This document shows, in pieces, positions 20,321-28,445 of a stretch of 32,450 nt of DNA. Source of the stretch: JBBSIN01 sp038232055 (GTDB lineage: Bacteria; Actinomycetota; Actinomycetes; JADGOV01); NCBI GenBank assembly GCA_038232055.1, contig JBBSIN010000026.1, positions 1 to 32,450 of the forward strand. Reading direction: 5' to 3'. The translations under genes and the position numbers were made by a program. Every line of letters starts with the position of its first letter. Positions within the stretch are counted from its first letter, which is position 1. The notes under the pieces were generated by a model. It was given only the letters and a program-made list of their open reading frames with translations. It was not told the origin of the DNA and made no database searches.

Positions 20321-22252
20321 CTATTCGGCGGCCGCGTCCCGCGAAGCCGCGTCGGCCAGGTCGATGACGACATCCTGGCGGCGGGCGACCGCGGCATCGA
20401 GCACCGCCGTGATTCCCCGTCCGATGAGCTCGGACCGTTCGAGGAGCACATCCCGGAGCGCGGCCACCAGGTCCGCGTTCTCCAGTAGCAGCAGCCGGGC
20501 GGCGGCCTTTTGCTCGCGGAGCAGGGCCTCGACCCGGCCCCGCCCCTCCGGCTCGCCGAGCACCCGGCCGACGACGTTCGTCTCGGAAAAGGCGCTGGCC
20601 TGGATGGCGGCGTACGACACGAGCGTGTCCGTCATCCCGCAGGAGCCCACCATCTCGGCGGCGACGTTGGTGGCGTAGAGCAGGTCCCCGCCGGGACCGG
20701 TGGTGACGTCGCCGAAGAAGATTTCCTCAGCGCACTGCCCACCGAAGGCGATCCGCACCAGCGCCAGCATCTCGGTGCGCGAGCGGGTGTAGACGTCCTC
20801 TGCGTCGCCGTGGGCGAGTAGGCCCAGCGAGCTGCGCCGCTTGACGATGGAGAGCAGCTCGAGCCGCCGGTGCGGCGCCGCCAGGTGGGCCACGACGGCG
20901 TGGCCGGCCTCGTGCGTGGCGACCAGGCGCCGCTCGTGCTCGGTGTACGCCGTCGGATTCGCCAGCCCGACCTCCGCGGTGAGCCGAGCCTGCTCCACGT
21001 CGGATCGGCTCATGCCCGGCGCCGAGCGGCGTACGGCGTTGACGAGCGCCTCGTCGAGCATCCCCTCGATCATGGCGGGGGTGTAGCCAGTGGTGACGGC
21101 GGCGAGCGCGTCGCGCTGGTCGGCGTCGTCGAGCTCGACGTCGTGCGCCTTGCGGGCGAGGTAGTGGTCGACGAGCTGCCGGCGCCCCGCCTTGCTCGGC
21201 GGGTCGAAGGAGAGCCGGCGATCAAACCGTCCCGGCCGCAGCAGCGCGGGATCGAGTCCGTCGGCACGGTTCGTGGAGGCGATGAGCAGGGTGTTCGCGG
21301 GCCGCGGGTTCGGCTTGCGCAGCTGACGGTCGAGCGGGAGGAGCAGGTTGATCCGGTCGACCACGGCCCCCACCAGGCGGGTGACTCTCGGTAGCTCGTC
21401 GAAGGACTGCAGCTGCACGAGCAGCTCGTTGACCACCGGGCCGGCGCTGTCCACGGTGCCGAACCCGTGCCGTACCCCGCCGAGCGGCTGAGCCGGCGCG
21501 GCGTACGCCGTGGGCAGTCCCTCCAGGCCACCGCAGCCCGCGACGGCGGCCGGTGCCGGGGTCATCTCCACGCCGTGCCGGGTGCCGCCGATCGCGTCGA
21601 ACTCGTCGATGAAGCCGATGGCGCCGCCCTCCCGGCGGGCGGCGGCGCGCAGCTCCCGGAAGTAGGACCGCAGTTTGCGACCCGTGGCGCCGTAGTACGA
21701 CGACTGGAACGAGGTGGCCGAGGCGAAGAGAAACGGCACTCCCGCCTCCGCCGCCATCGCCTTGGCGGTGTGCGTCTTGCCGGTGCCGGGCGGCCCCTCG
21801 AAGAGCACTCCGCGCCTCGGCCGTCCGCCCATCTCTCGAGCGAAGGAGTCGTTCGAGAGGAAGAGGTTCAGCGACCGGACGACCTCCTCCTTCACGGTGT
21901 CGATCCCCACCACGTCGGAGAGGCGTACGTCGATCTGCTCCGGCCGGTAGACGACGTGCGGTGACCGTCCGGTGAAGATCTGGGTGCCGAGCAGCAGGGC
22001 GATCAGCAGGCCGAAGAAGATGATCGGCGAGACGACGAGCCAGTCGATGTGCGGCAGCGCGAACGGATGCGCCGAGGACGTGGCGACCACCCGCCACCAC
22101 GCGATCGCCACCAGCGCCCAGATCGCCACCGCGCCCCGCCCGAGCCGATGCCGGCGCAGCAGCTCGCGACGCGCGCCGACGTCGGTGCCGGCCAGCCGCA
22201 GCACGTCCACGCCGAGCCCGCCGGGCAGTTCGAGCAACGGCGATGACGGCAT
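20321..22252 (-). CDS. Divergent FtsH-like membrane AAA+ zinc protease
   Basis: A 643-residue FtsH relative. Two N-terminal membrane helices (about 40-58 and 71-93) flank a loop of only about 12 residues. The AAA domain has Walker A GPPGTGKT (153-160), a pore-loop-like SYYG (185-188), Walker B GFIDEF (213-218) and the second-region-of-homology STNRADGLDPALLRPGRFDRR. The M41 protease domain has HEAGH (447-451) and the third zinc ligand D523 in TTGPGGDLLYAT. All active-site residues are present. Compared with FtsH it lacks the extracytoplasmic domain and has extra segments before NELLVQLQSFD and before TLLIASTN. ATG 22252 has GGGAG 5 nt upstream; an in-frame GTG at 22339 would add 29 residues. 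It lies downstream of mshB after 139 bp in which I see no clear promoter. Confidence 0.88.
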   Translation of the reverse strand: MPSSPLLELPGGLGVDVLRLAGTDVGARRELLRRHRLGRGAVAIWALVAIAWWRVVATSSAHPFALPHIDWLVVSPIIFFGLLIALLLGTQIFTGRSPHVVYRPEQIDVRLSDVVGIDTVKEEVVRSLNLFLSNDSFAREMGGRPRRGVLFEGPPGTGKTHTAKAMAAEAGVPFLFASATSFQSSYYGATGRKLRSYFRELRAAARREGGAIGFIDEFDAIGGTRHGVEMTPAPAAVAGCGGLEGLPTAYAAPAQPLGGVRHGFGTVDSAGPVVNELLVQLQSFDELPRVTRLVGAVVDRINLLLPLDRQLRKPNPRPANTLLIASTNRADGLDPALLRPGRFDRRLSFDPPSKAGRRQLVDHYLARKAHDVELDDADQRDALAAVTTGYTPAMIEGMLDEALVNAVRRSAPGMSRSDVEQARLTAEVGLANPTAYTEHERRLVATHEAGHAVVAHLAAPHRRLELLSIVKRRSSLGLLAHGDAEDVYTRSRTEMLALVRIAFGGQCAEEIFFGDVTTGPGGDLLYATNVAAEMVGSCGMTDTLVSYAAIQASAFSETNVVGRVLGEPEGRGRVEALLREQKAAARLLLLENADLVAALRDVLLERSELIGRGITAVLDAAVARRQDVVIDLADAASRDAAAE

Positions 22253-22391
22253 CGCGACTCCCGGGGTGTCTTGGTTGAGCGAATTCCCTTCAGTCTCACC
22301 CTGAGTGACCGACTGGGCCAGCGTTTGCTTCGCTTTCACCCGGTCAGGCGTACCGCAGGACTACGTAAAGTGACATCTGATGCACAGGGTG

Positions 22392-23411
22392 CTATAAGCC
22401 GGCGAAGAGATCGCTCTCCCAGCCGTGCGGGCCCTCGGCAGGCCCCCGCTCGCCCCGGACGAGCTGATAGTGCTCGAGCCCCCAAGCCTCCTTGCCGACC
22501 CCGTCGGCGAGCGCGAAGAACGGTCCGTCGACGGCGATCTGCGTCCGGTGAGCGCGCATCGCGGCCATCTTGGCGACGAAGTGCTCCCGGGCGTCGATGC
22601 GGGTCGACACGACCTCGTCCGGCACGCCGATGCCCAGGTCGGCCGCGGACTTGACCTCCGGACCCCAGAACTCCGCGGCCTGCGGGTGGTCGCGCATCCG
22701 TTCGATCATCTCGTCCAGCACCGAGTACGGCGTCGCCACGTAGTAGAGCTTGGACGGCTGCCACGGCTCCCCTGCCTCGGGATAGCGGCTCGGGTCGCCT
22801 GCCACGTCGTACGCCGAGACGGTCACTCGGTGCGCCTGTATGTGGTCGGGGTGTCCGTAGTCGCCGTTCTCGTTGTAGGTGACGACGACCTGCGGCCGCA
22901 CCTCGCGGACGATCCGCACGAGGGCGCCGACGGCCTCGTCGAGGTCCGCCTGCCAGAAGCACTCCGGCGCCTCGTTGGACGCCAGCCCCATCATCCCGGA
23001 GTCTCGCCAACGTCCGGGGCCGCCGAGGAACCGGTGGTCCTCGACCCGCAGTGCCTCGCAGGCCGCGGCGAGCTCACCGATGCGGTGCTGCCCGAGCTGG
23101 TCGGTCTCGCTGGCGGCGAGATACGCCAGGTCTTCGACGAGGACCTCGCCCTCCTCGCCGAGGGTGCAGGTCACGAGGGTCACGAGCGCGTTCTCGGCCG
23201 CGTACTTGGCCATCGTCGCGCCCGACGTGATGGTCTCGTCGTCCGGATGGGCGTGGACGAGGAGCAGGCGCTTCGGGAAGTCCAACGGCGCCATCTCGAC
23301 GGCCGCGCCGAGCGGGTCGACCGCGGATGCCGCCTCGGCGAGCACCTGCTCCGCCGCGGTGGGATCGAGGCGCTCGCCGGGCTCCGGCGTGGTGGGGTCC
23401 ATCGTCGTCAT
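22392..23411 (-). CDS. mshB: N-acetyl-1-D-myo-inositol-2-amino-2-deoxy-glucopyranoside deacetylase MshB
   Basis: A 339-residue zinc deacetylase of the LmbE/PIG-L family that makes GlcN-Ins in mycothiol synthesis. The zinc site is visible: AHPDDE (54-59; H55 and D58) and H190 of HPDH (187-190). CTLGEEGEVLVEDLA, GGPGRWRDSGM and VVVTYNENGDYGHPDH are MshB-specific blocks. It has an N-terminal extension of about 40 residues relative to M. tuberculosis MshB. The ATG at 23411 is supported by a TAGGGT -10 exactly 7 nt upstream (leaderless); an internal ATG at 23294 would give the shorter form. It marks the organism as a mycothiol producer. Confidence 0.95.
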   Translation of the reverse strand: MTTMDPTTPEPGERLDPTAAEQVLAEAASAVDPLGAAVEMAPLDFPKRLLLVHAHPDDETITSGATMAKYAAENALVTLVTCTLGEEGEVLVEDLAYLAASETDQLGQHRIGELAAACEALRVEDHRFLGGPGRWRDSGMMGLASNEAPECFWQADLDEAVGALVRIVREVRPQVVVTYNENGDYGHPDHIQAHRVTVSAYDVAGDPSRYPEAGEPWQPSKLYYVATPYSVLDEMIERMRDHPQAAEFWGPEVKSAADLGIGVPDEVVSTRIDAREHFVAKMAAMRAHRTQIAVDGPFFALADGVGKEAWGLEHYQLVRGERGPAEGPHGWESDLFAGL

Positions 23412-23418
23412 GACGGCG

Positions 23419-23424
23419 ACCCTA
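23419..23424 (-). promoter_or_regulatory. Likely -10 element of mshB (leaderless)
   Basis: TAGGGT on the minus strand, followed by CGCCGTC and the ATG at 23411. Hexamer plus CGCCGT is identical to the dapD promoter. No -35 was recognised. Confidence 0.5.
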
Positions 23425-23469
23425 TGACGCGCGAACGGTCGGGCGGCTCTACCGGCGAGCTGCCCGACC

Positions 23470-23500
23470 GTTGCGTCGTTGCGTCGTTGCGTCGTTGCGT
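23470..23500 (+). repeat. Octanucleotide tandem repeat (GTTGCGTC, about 3.9 copies)
   Basis: Four consecutive copies of GTTGCGTC (last one lacking its final C) lie in the 110-bp gap between the mshB start and the stop of the secreted propeller gene. It is about 46-77 bp upstream of the mshB -10. The rest of the gap holds only the mshB -10. Confidence 0.9.
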
Positions 23501-23521
23501 GTTGTACGTGCCGCGTGCGCC

Positions 23522-24910
23522 TTACCGGTCGTACGCGGCGTAGAGCGTCCTGCCGCTCGACTGACGGGTGATGGTGCCCAGCGCGGTGTAGGTGTTCTTG
23601 CTCGCGCTGGTGACGCAACCGCCGGTGCAGCCGTCGGCCCAGCCCACGTAGACCCGGCCCAACTTGTCGAGCGTGATGTCGTTGAAGTCGAGCAGGTTGC
23701 GCTTGGCCGCCGGGCCACTGCCGCCCGGGTTGAAGCCGCCGAGGTTGATCCCGCCCCGCTGCACGGGGTTGTTCGGCGTCACGTCCTTGACCGACCAGCT
23801 GCTTCCGCCGTTGTACGTCGTCGCGATGTAGAGGTGGAAGACGCCAGGGAAGTTCTGCAGCTGGTCGTTGCCGGCCGTCTTGGAGCCGAGGAAAGCGAAG
23901 GCGGCGCGGTTGTCGTCGCCCGCGATCATCTCCGGGAACTGCACGTTGCGGATGCCGAGGGGCGCACCGACGTCGGTGAGGTGGCTCCACGTCTTGCCGT
24001 GGTCGTGAGAGACGGCGGCAAAGGCCTTGCTGCCGAAGCTATTGTCCTTGCCCTGCTCCCACCCGAGGTAGACGGTGTTCTTCGCGCCGACCGCGACAGA
24101 CGGGTCGCTCTCGTCCTGCGTCTCGCTACCGGGCACCTCGTGCACCTTCCACGTCGTACCGGCATCGGTCGAGGCGCTGACCGCGACGTGCCCGTTGCAG
24201 TCGAAGTTGGGCACGTAGGCCGCGCCGTCCGGGCCGACCCGGATGTGTCCCGAGAGGCCGACGCAGTTGTCGGTGACGGCGTTGTAGATGGAGACGCCGG
24301 GCCCGAACGTGGTGCCACCGTCGTCGCTGCGAGCGCAGTTCTCGGTGAGGTCGGCCTGGGCGCAGTAGTAGGCCGCGTCCGGGTACGACGTGAGGGGGCC
24401 CGGTATCGCGCCCGTGGGATACGGCCCGCCGCCGAAGGTCTGGTGGTCCTCGACCGTGCCTACGCCGCACCCCTGTGACGGCTTGTACGTGGCGCCGTCG
24501 TCATCGGTGTACGCCGACAGGCTGCACGCGCCGGCGAGCTGGCTGACGAACGCCCGACCGGTACGGGTGTCCGTGAACAGGATCGGGTCGAGCGTCGTGA
24601 CCGACGTCGTCGGGAAGGAGACGTCGCTCCACGAGACCCGGGCCGGCGTGGTGCTGTCGTTGAAGACGGCCTTGGCAGTCGTCGTACCGGCCAGCAGGAG
24701 CGCCGCGCCGGTCTTCGGGTTCACCCCGATGCTCGGCTCGCCGGCGTCGCCGACCAGGTTCGTCGGTCCGGGGTAATTGACGTACGACGGCGAGCCGGTG
24801 CCGAGGACACCGGTCGAACCGGTGGCGGTCCCGGCACCGAGGGCGGTGGCCGCGATGACGCCGGCGGAAGCGGCGAGGACGGTGGTACGGCGGAGCGCGC
24901 GCAAGCGCAT
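23522..24910 (-). CDS. Secreted sialidase-like (Asp-box/BNR) beta-propeller protein
   Basis: A 462-residue exported protein with a signal peptide (MRLRALRRTTVLAASAGVIA, then ATALGAGTATG). The mature part is a propeller with several Asp-box motifs (S/Y-x-D-x-G-x-T/S-W/F): TDDDGATY, SDDGGTTFG, STDAGTTWK, SHDHGKTWS and NGGSSWS. Several Cys residues could form disulfides. Asp-boxes occur in sialidases but also in many non-enzymatic propellers. I cannot see a sialidase Arg triad or FRIP motif, so enzymatic function is not claimed. ATG 24910 has a GGGGG run 7 nt upstream. It is a single-gene unit, divergent from the toxin-antitoxin locus. The 126-bp gap upstream (24911-25036) holds no feature I can name with confidence. 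Confidence 0.85.
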   Translation of the reverse strand: MRLRALRRTTVLAASAGVIAATALGAGTATGSTGVLGTGSPSYVNYPGPTNLVGDAGEPSIGVNPKTGAALLLAGTTTAKAVFNDSTTPARVSWSDVSFPTTSVTTLDPILFTDTRTGRAFVSQLAGACSLSAYTDDDGATYKPSQGCGVGTVEDHQTFGGGPYPTGAIPGPLTSYPDAAYYCAQADLTENCARSDDGGTTFGPGVSIYNAVTDNCVGLSGHIRVGPDGAAYVPNFDCNGHVAVSASTDAGTTWKVHEVPGSETQDESDPSVAVGAKNTVYLGWEQGKDNSFGSKAFAAVSHDHGKTWSHLTDVGAPLGIRNVQFPEMIAGDDNRAAFAFLGSKTAGNDQLQNFPGVFHLYIATTYNGGSSWSVKDVTPNNPVQRGGINLGGFNPGGSGPAAKRNLLDFNDITLDKLGRVYVGWADGCTGGCVTSASKNTYTALGTITRQSSGRTLYAAYDR

Positions 24911-25036
24911 GAAGGAACCCCCGTGAGGTTGTCGGTTATTGCGGTTGGATAACGTTCAGCTCCCAGCAGTACCCCCCGGACGGCTCCGTACGCCAACCCG
25001 GGCGGCTACGCTAGCGACAGTCGCCTACATTCTAGG

Positions 25037-25406
25037 TTGCCCTCGCCTGCCTCTGTCCGATTCCACCCTGCCGTGGCCGCCCGACTGGCCCGGTTCGTCG
25101 CGTCCCATTCCGGGTTGAGCGCCTCGGCGGCGACCAACTTTCTTGTCGACGAGGCGCTTCGCTGTCAGGAGCATCCGTTGATCGTGTTTCGGGACGGCCC
25201 GGCGGGGCGCCGCGCCCGGCTGGTCGGGGGTGCCGACGTGTGGGAGATCGCCAGGGCGGTGCTCAGCGCGCGGACTGCCGACCCCGATCTTGATTAGGAC
25301 GGCCTCCTTCCCGACCGAGATCGATGGCTGCGTGGAGCGGGCGGAGGCCGAGGCGGCGGAGGCCGAGGGGCGCTGGCGGCGTCAACAGCAGCTGCTCGGC
25401 CGGTGA
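25037..25406 (+). pseudogene. Antitoxin partner of DUF5615 toxin, reading frame broken
   Basis: The frame from TTG 25037 encodes 86 residues typical of the ribbon-helix-helix-like antitoxin paired with DUF5615 PIN-like toxins: SVRFHPAVAARLARFVASHS, then NFLVDEALRCQEHPLIVFRD and GRRARLVGGADVWEI. It stops at TAG 25295 just after ADPDLD. The bases after it, in another frame, encode the expected C-terminal end: ASFPTEIDGCVERAEAEA and GRWRRQQQLLGR, with a stop at 25404-25406 overlapping the toxin GTG. From the family pattern I infer loss of a central segment (about 20-25 codons) with a frameshift. The 86-residue product may still be made from a leaderless TTG. Confidence 0.75.
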
Positions 25407-25774
25407 GCATCCGGCTGCTGGATGAGATGTTCAGCCCGCGGATCGCCACCGAGTTGTCCGCTAGCGGCCACGACTGTGTCGCTGTCGTCACGGATCCGGT
25501 GGCGCGAGAGAGTTCCGACGCGGATCTGCTGCGACGGGCGCTGGACGACGGTCGCGCGCTTGTCACGAACAACGTAGTCGACTTCGAGCGGCTGCGCCGC
25601 CAGCGGCACGAGGAGGGTGCACCGGTGCCACCGCTGATCTACACCTCGGACGCGGCTTTCCCGCGTGATCGCCGTTTCATCGGCAGGCTCGTCGGCGCGC
25701 TCGACCATGGTTGCGAAACCGACGCCGTGGCCAAGGCCGGCGGTGCGCTCTGGTTGCATCCGGCACCGGAGTGA
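25403..25774 (+). CDS. DUF5615 family PIN-like toxin
   Basis: A 123-residue PIN-like protein. The N-terminal RLLDEMFSPRIATELSASGHD has the family's acidic LLDE motif. SSDADLLRRALDDGRALVTN and NVVDFERL supply further acidic residues of the PIN-like site. The family is found as the toxin half of two-gene toxin-antitoxin loci and is presumed to be a nuclease. GTG 25403 overlaps the stop of the antitoxin remnant's C-terminal frame (GTGA), the normal coupled arrangement. The frame looks complete with no obvious lesion. Confidence 0.85.
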   Translation: MSIRLLDEMFSPRIATELSASGHDCVAVVTDPVARESSDADLLRRALDDGRALVTNNVVDFERLRRQRHEEGAPVPPLIYTSDAAFPRDRRFIGRLVGALDHGCETDAVAKAGGALWLHPAPE

Positions 25775-25801
25775 TCGGCCCGGTATGCCGACCGCTGTGC
25801 G

Positions 25802-26401
25802 TTAGCGCCGTACGGCGACGAGTGTCGACGCGGTTGCGCTGGTCCGGATCTCCGTAGCGAGCAGCGACGGATGCTCCAGCCAATGCAGGCGCGCGGTGTC
25901 GACGGCACCGTCGTGCAGCGGCGGCCACGCGGCCGACGGCGTGAAGTCGTCGATGACGAGGCAGCCGGCCGACGTCAGGAACCGCATCGGATCGGCCGGT
26001 GACGTGCCGTCCTTGCCGCCGCCGCCGCCGTCCAGCACGAGCAGGTCGAACGGCCCGTGGGCACCGAGATCCGGCCAGTCTCCGGTGAGGACGGTAACGT
26101 TCGGCTCGGCTCGGAACAGATCTGCGGCTGCCGCGGCTCGCTCCGGGTCCCGCTCGACGCTGACCAGCCGCGTCGACCGGTCCACCGCACTGCACATCCA
26201 AGCCAAGCCGACCCCACACCCAGTGCCGGTCTCGCCGATGACGCCACCACGACGTCCCGTGGCGAGCACGGCGAGCAGCCGGCCCTGCTCCGGGAGGCAG
26301 GAGAGCTCGAAGCCCAGCCTCTCCGCCACGCCGACCGCCCGCGCGACGAGCGGCGGCAGCCCGGCGACACCGGCGTACGCCGCCGTGCCACCGACACTCA
26401 T
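25802..26401 (-). CDS. Class I SAM-dependent methyltransferase (O-methyltransferase-like)
   Basis: A 199-residue protein. The SAM-binding motif I is VIGETGTGCGVGLAWM (Gly-rich, with ETGTGCG), motif II is RLVSVERDPERA, and FDLLVLDGGGGGKDG marks the post-motif acidic region. VIDDFTPSAAWPP gives a second Asp pair, as in O-methyltransferase family 3-like enzymes. The substrate is unknown. ATG 26401 overlaps the typA stop (ATGA), so it is translated from the typA mRNA. It converges on the DUF5615 toxin gene with a 27-bp gap. Confidence 0.85.
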   Translation of the reverse strand: MSVGGTAAYAGVAGLPPLVARAVGVAERLGFELSCLPEQGRLLAVLATGRRGGVIGETGTGCGVGLAWMCSAVDRSTRLVSVERDPERAAAAADLFRAEPNVTVLTGDWPDLGAHGPFDLLVLDGGGGGKDGTSPADPMRFLTSAGCLVIDDFTPSAAWPPLHDGAVDTARLHWLEHPSLLATEIRTSATASTLVAVRR

Positions 26402-28308
26402 TGACCTCGCGCCCGCCGACCGCGAGACTTTTCTCGGTCGCTCGCGGCGAGGACGACCTTGCGCAGCCGCACGCTCTTCGGCGTCACCTCGACGCACTCG
26501 TCCACCCGGCAGAACTCCAGCGCCTGCTCGAGGGACAGCACGCGCGGCGGCACCAGCCGCTCCAGCTCGTCGCTGGTCGAAGAACGCATGTTGGTGAGCT
26601 TCTTCTCCTTCGCCGCGTTGACGTCCATGTCGTCGGCTCGCGCGTTCTCTCCGACGATCATGCCTTCGTAGATTTCGGTACCGGGTCCGACGAACATCGC
26701 GCCACGCTCCTGCAGGTTGGTCAGGGCGAAGGCCGTCACGACCCCCCGCCGGTCCGCGACGAGCGAACCGGTCGGTCGGGTGCGCAGCTCGCCGTACCAC
26801 GGCTCGTACCGCTCGAAGACGCCGTGCGCGATGCCGGTTCCCCTTGTCTCGGTGAGGAACTCGGTGCGGAAGCCGATGAGCCCGCGGGCGGGTACGACGT
26901 AATCCGTACGCACCCAGCCGGTGCCATGGTTGACCATCGCCTCGAGCCGGCCCTTGCGGAGCGCGAGGAGCTGCGTGACGACGCCGAGGTACTCCTCAGG
27001 TACGTCGATCGTCATCCGCTCGACCGGTTCGTGCAGCTTCCCGTCGATCTCGCGGGTGACGACCTGGGGCTTGCCTACGGTGAGTTCGAAACCCTCGCGC
27101 CGCATGACCTCGACGAGAATCGCCAGTGCCAGCTCGCCGCGGCCCTGCACCTCCCAGGTGTCAGGTCGCTCGGTCGGCAGCACGCGCACCGACACGTTGC
27201 CGACCAGCTCGGCGTCGAGCCGGTTGCGCAGCAGCCGGGCGGTGAGCTTGTTGCCGTCCTGCCCCGCCAGCGGCGAGGTGTTGATCCCCAACGTCATGCT
27301 GATCGCCGGCTCGTCGACCGTGATGATCGGCAGCGGCCGCGGGTCCTCCGGGTCGGCGAGCGTCTCCCCGATCGTGATCTGGTCGATCCCGGCCACGGCG
27401 ATGATGTCGCCGGGCCCGGCGCGCTCGGCAGGTACGCGGTCGAGGGCCTCGGTGAGGAAGAGCTCGGCGAGGCGTACCCGCTCGACGCTGCCGTCCGACT
27501 TGCACCACGCGACGGTCTGCCCCTTGCGGATCGTGCCGTTGTGCACTCGGCACAGCGCGAGCCGGCCGAGGTACGGCGAGGCGTCGAGGTTCGTGACCAG
27601 CGCCTGCATCGGTGCGTCTTCGTGGTACGACGGCGCCGGAACCGTGTCGATCAGCACGTCCAGCAACGGCTTCAGCGAGTCGCTGTCGACCTCGCCGTCG
27701 TCGTCGGGCGGGCTGAGAGACGCGCGGCCGGCGCGGGCGTTGCAGTAGACGACCGGGAACTCGATCTGGCTCTCGTCGGCGTCGAGGTCGAGAAAGAGCC
27801 CGTAGGTCTCGTCCAGTACCTCCTTGATGCGGGCGTCCTTGCGGTCGACCTTGTTGACGACGAGCACGACGGGCAACCGCTTCTCGAGGGCCTTGCGCAG
27901 CACGAAGCGGGTCTGCGGCAGCGGCCCCTCGCTGGCGTCGACGAGCAGCACGACGCCGTCGACCATCGCGAGACCGCGCTCCACCTCGCCGCCGAAGTCG
28001 GAGTGGCCGGGAGTGTCGACGATGTTCACAGTGACGTCGCCGTAGCGGACCGCCGTGTTCTTCGCGAGGATCGTGATGCCCTTCTCGCGCTCGAGGTCCA
28101 TGGAGTCCATGACCCGCTCGTTGACCGAGCCCTCGTCGGCCTGGTGGGCGGAGAAGGCGCCGGACTGCCAGAGCATCGCGTCGACGAGGGTGGTCTTGCC
28201 GTGGTCGACGTGCGCGACGATCGCGACGTTGCGGATCTCGTCTCGGGTGGGCACGCTGGCTCCGGTCTCGGCTCGGGGAAGGGCGCCGAGCGGTGCGGGG
28301 ACGGGCAT
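26398..28308 (-). CDS. typA: Translational GTPase TypA/BipA
   Basis: A 636-residue ribosome-associated GTPase involved in ribosome assembly and stress adaptation. G1 is AHVDHGKTT (32-40), switch II is DTPGHSDFGGEVERG, G4 is NKVDRKDARIKEV, followed by the EF-G-like domains and the BipA-specific C-terminal domain (VPARGLIGFRTEFLTETRGT given here as PARGLIGFRTEFL, and GENARADDMDVNAAKEKKLTN as GENARADDMDVN). ATG 28308 has GGAGG 7 nt upstream; a GTG 18 codons in (VPTRDEIRN) would remove an unusual leader peptide. A TAGGAT -10 lies just before the Shine-Dalgarno. It ends by overlapping a methyltransferase gene. Confidence 0.97.
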   Translation of the reverse strand: MPVPAPLGALPRAETGASVPTRDEIRNVAIVAHVDHGKTTLVDAMLWQSGAFSAHQADEGSVNERVMDSMDLEREKGITILAKNTAVRYGDVTVNIVDTPGHSDFGGEVERGLAMVDGVVLLVDASEGPLPQTRFVLRKALEKRLPVVLVVNKVDRKDARIKEVLDETYGLFLDLDADESQIEFPVVYCNARAGRASLSPPDDDGEVDSDSLKPLLDVLIDTVPAPSYHEDAPMQALVTNLDASPYLGRLALCRVHNGTIRKGQTVAWCKSDGSVERVRLAELFLTEALDRVPAERAGPGDIIAVAGIDQITIGETLADPEDPRPLPIITVDEPAISMTLGINTSPLAGQDGNKLTARLLRNRLDAELVGNVSVRVLPTERPDTWEVQGRGELALAILVEVMRREGFELTVGKPQVVTREIDGKLHEPVERMTIDVPEEYLGVVTQLLALRKGRLEAMVNHGTGWVRTDYVVPARGLIGFRTEFLTETRGTGIAHGVFERYEPWYGELRTRPTGSLVADRRGVVTAFALTNLQERGAMFVGPGTEIYEGMIVGENARADDMDVNAAKEKKLTNMRSSTSDELERLVPPRVLSLEQALEFCRVDECVEVTPKSVRLRKVVLAASDREKSRGRRARGQ

Positions 28309-28445
28309 CGGCTGACCTCCATCCTAGGCCGAGGGCCGCCGGAGCGCTTGCGCCTGCAAGCGGGCGGGACCGAGCAGTGGGACCTGGAGGCGTCCGGGGG
28401 TGTCCGGCGGGGAAGGAGATGATCGACCCCGACCTTGGAGGACCC

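Noticed and set aside
23470..23500. CRISPR-like repeat at the GTTGCGTC tract
   Set aside because: The copies are 8 bp and directly adjacent, without spacers or cas genes; it is a simple tandem repeat.
23522..24910. Calling the Asp-box protein a sialidase enzyme
   Set aside because: Asp-boxes alone do not show enzymatic activity, and I could not find the Arg triad or FRIP motif by eye.
26401..28422. 673-codon open frame on the plus strand opposite typA
   Set aside because: It encodes an Arg/Val/Asp/His-rich sequence with no family features and is the antisense shadow of typA; such frames are expected at this GC content.
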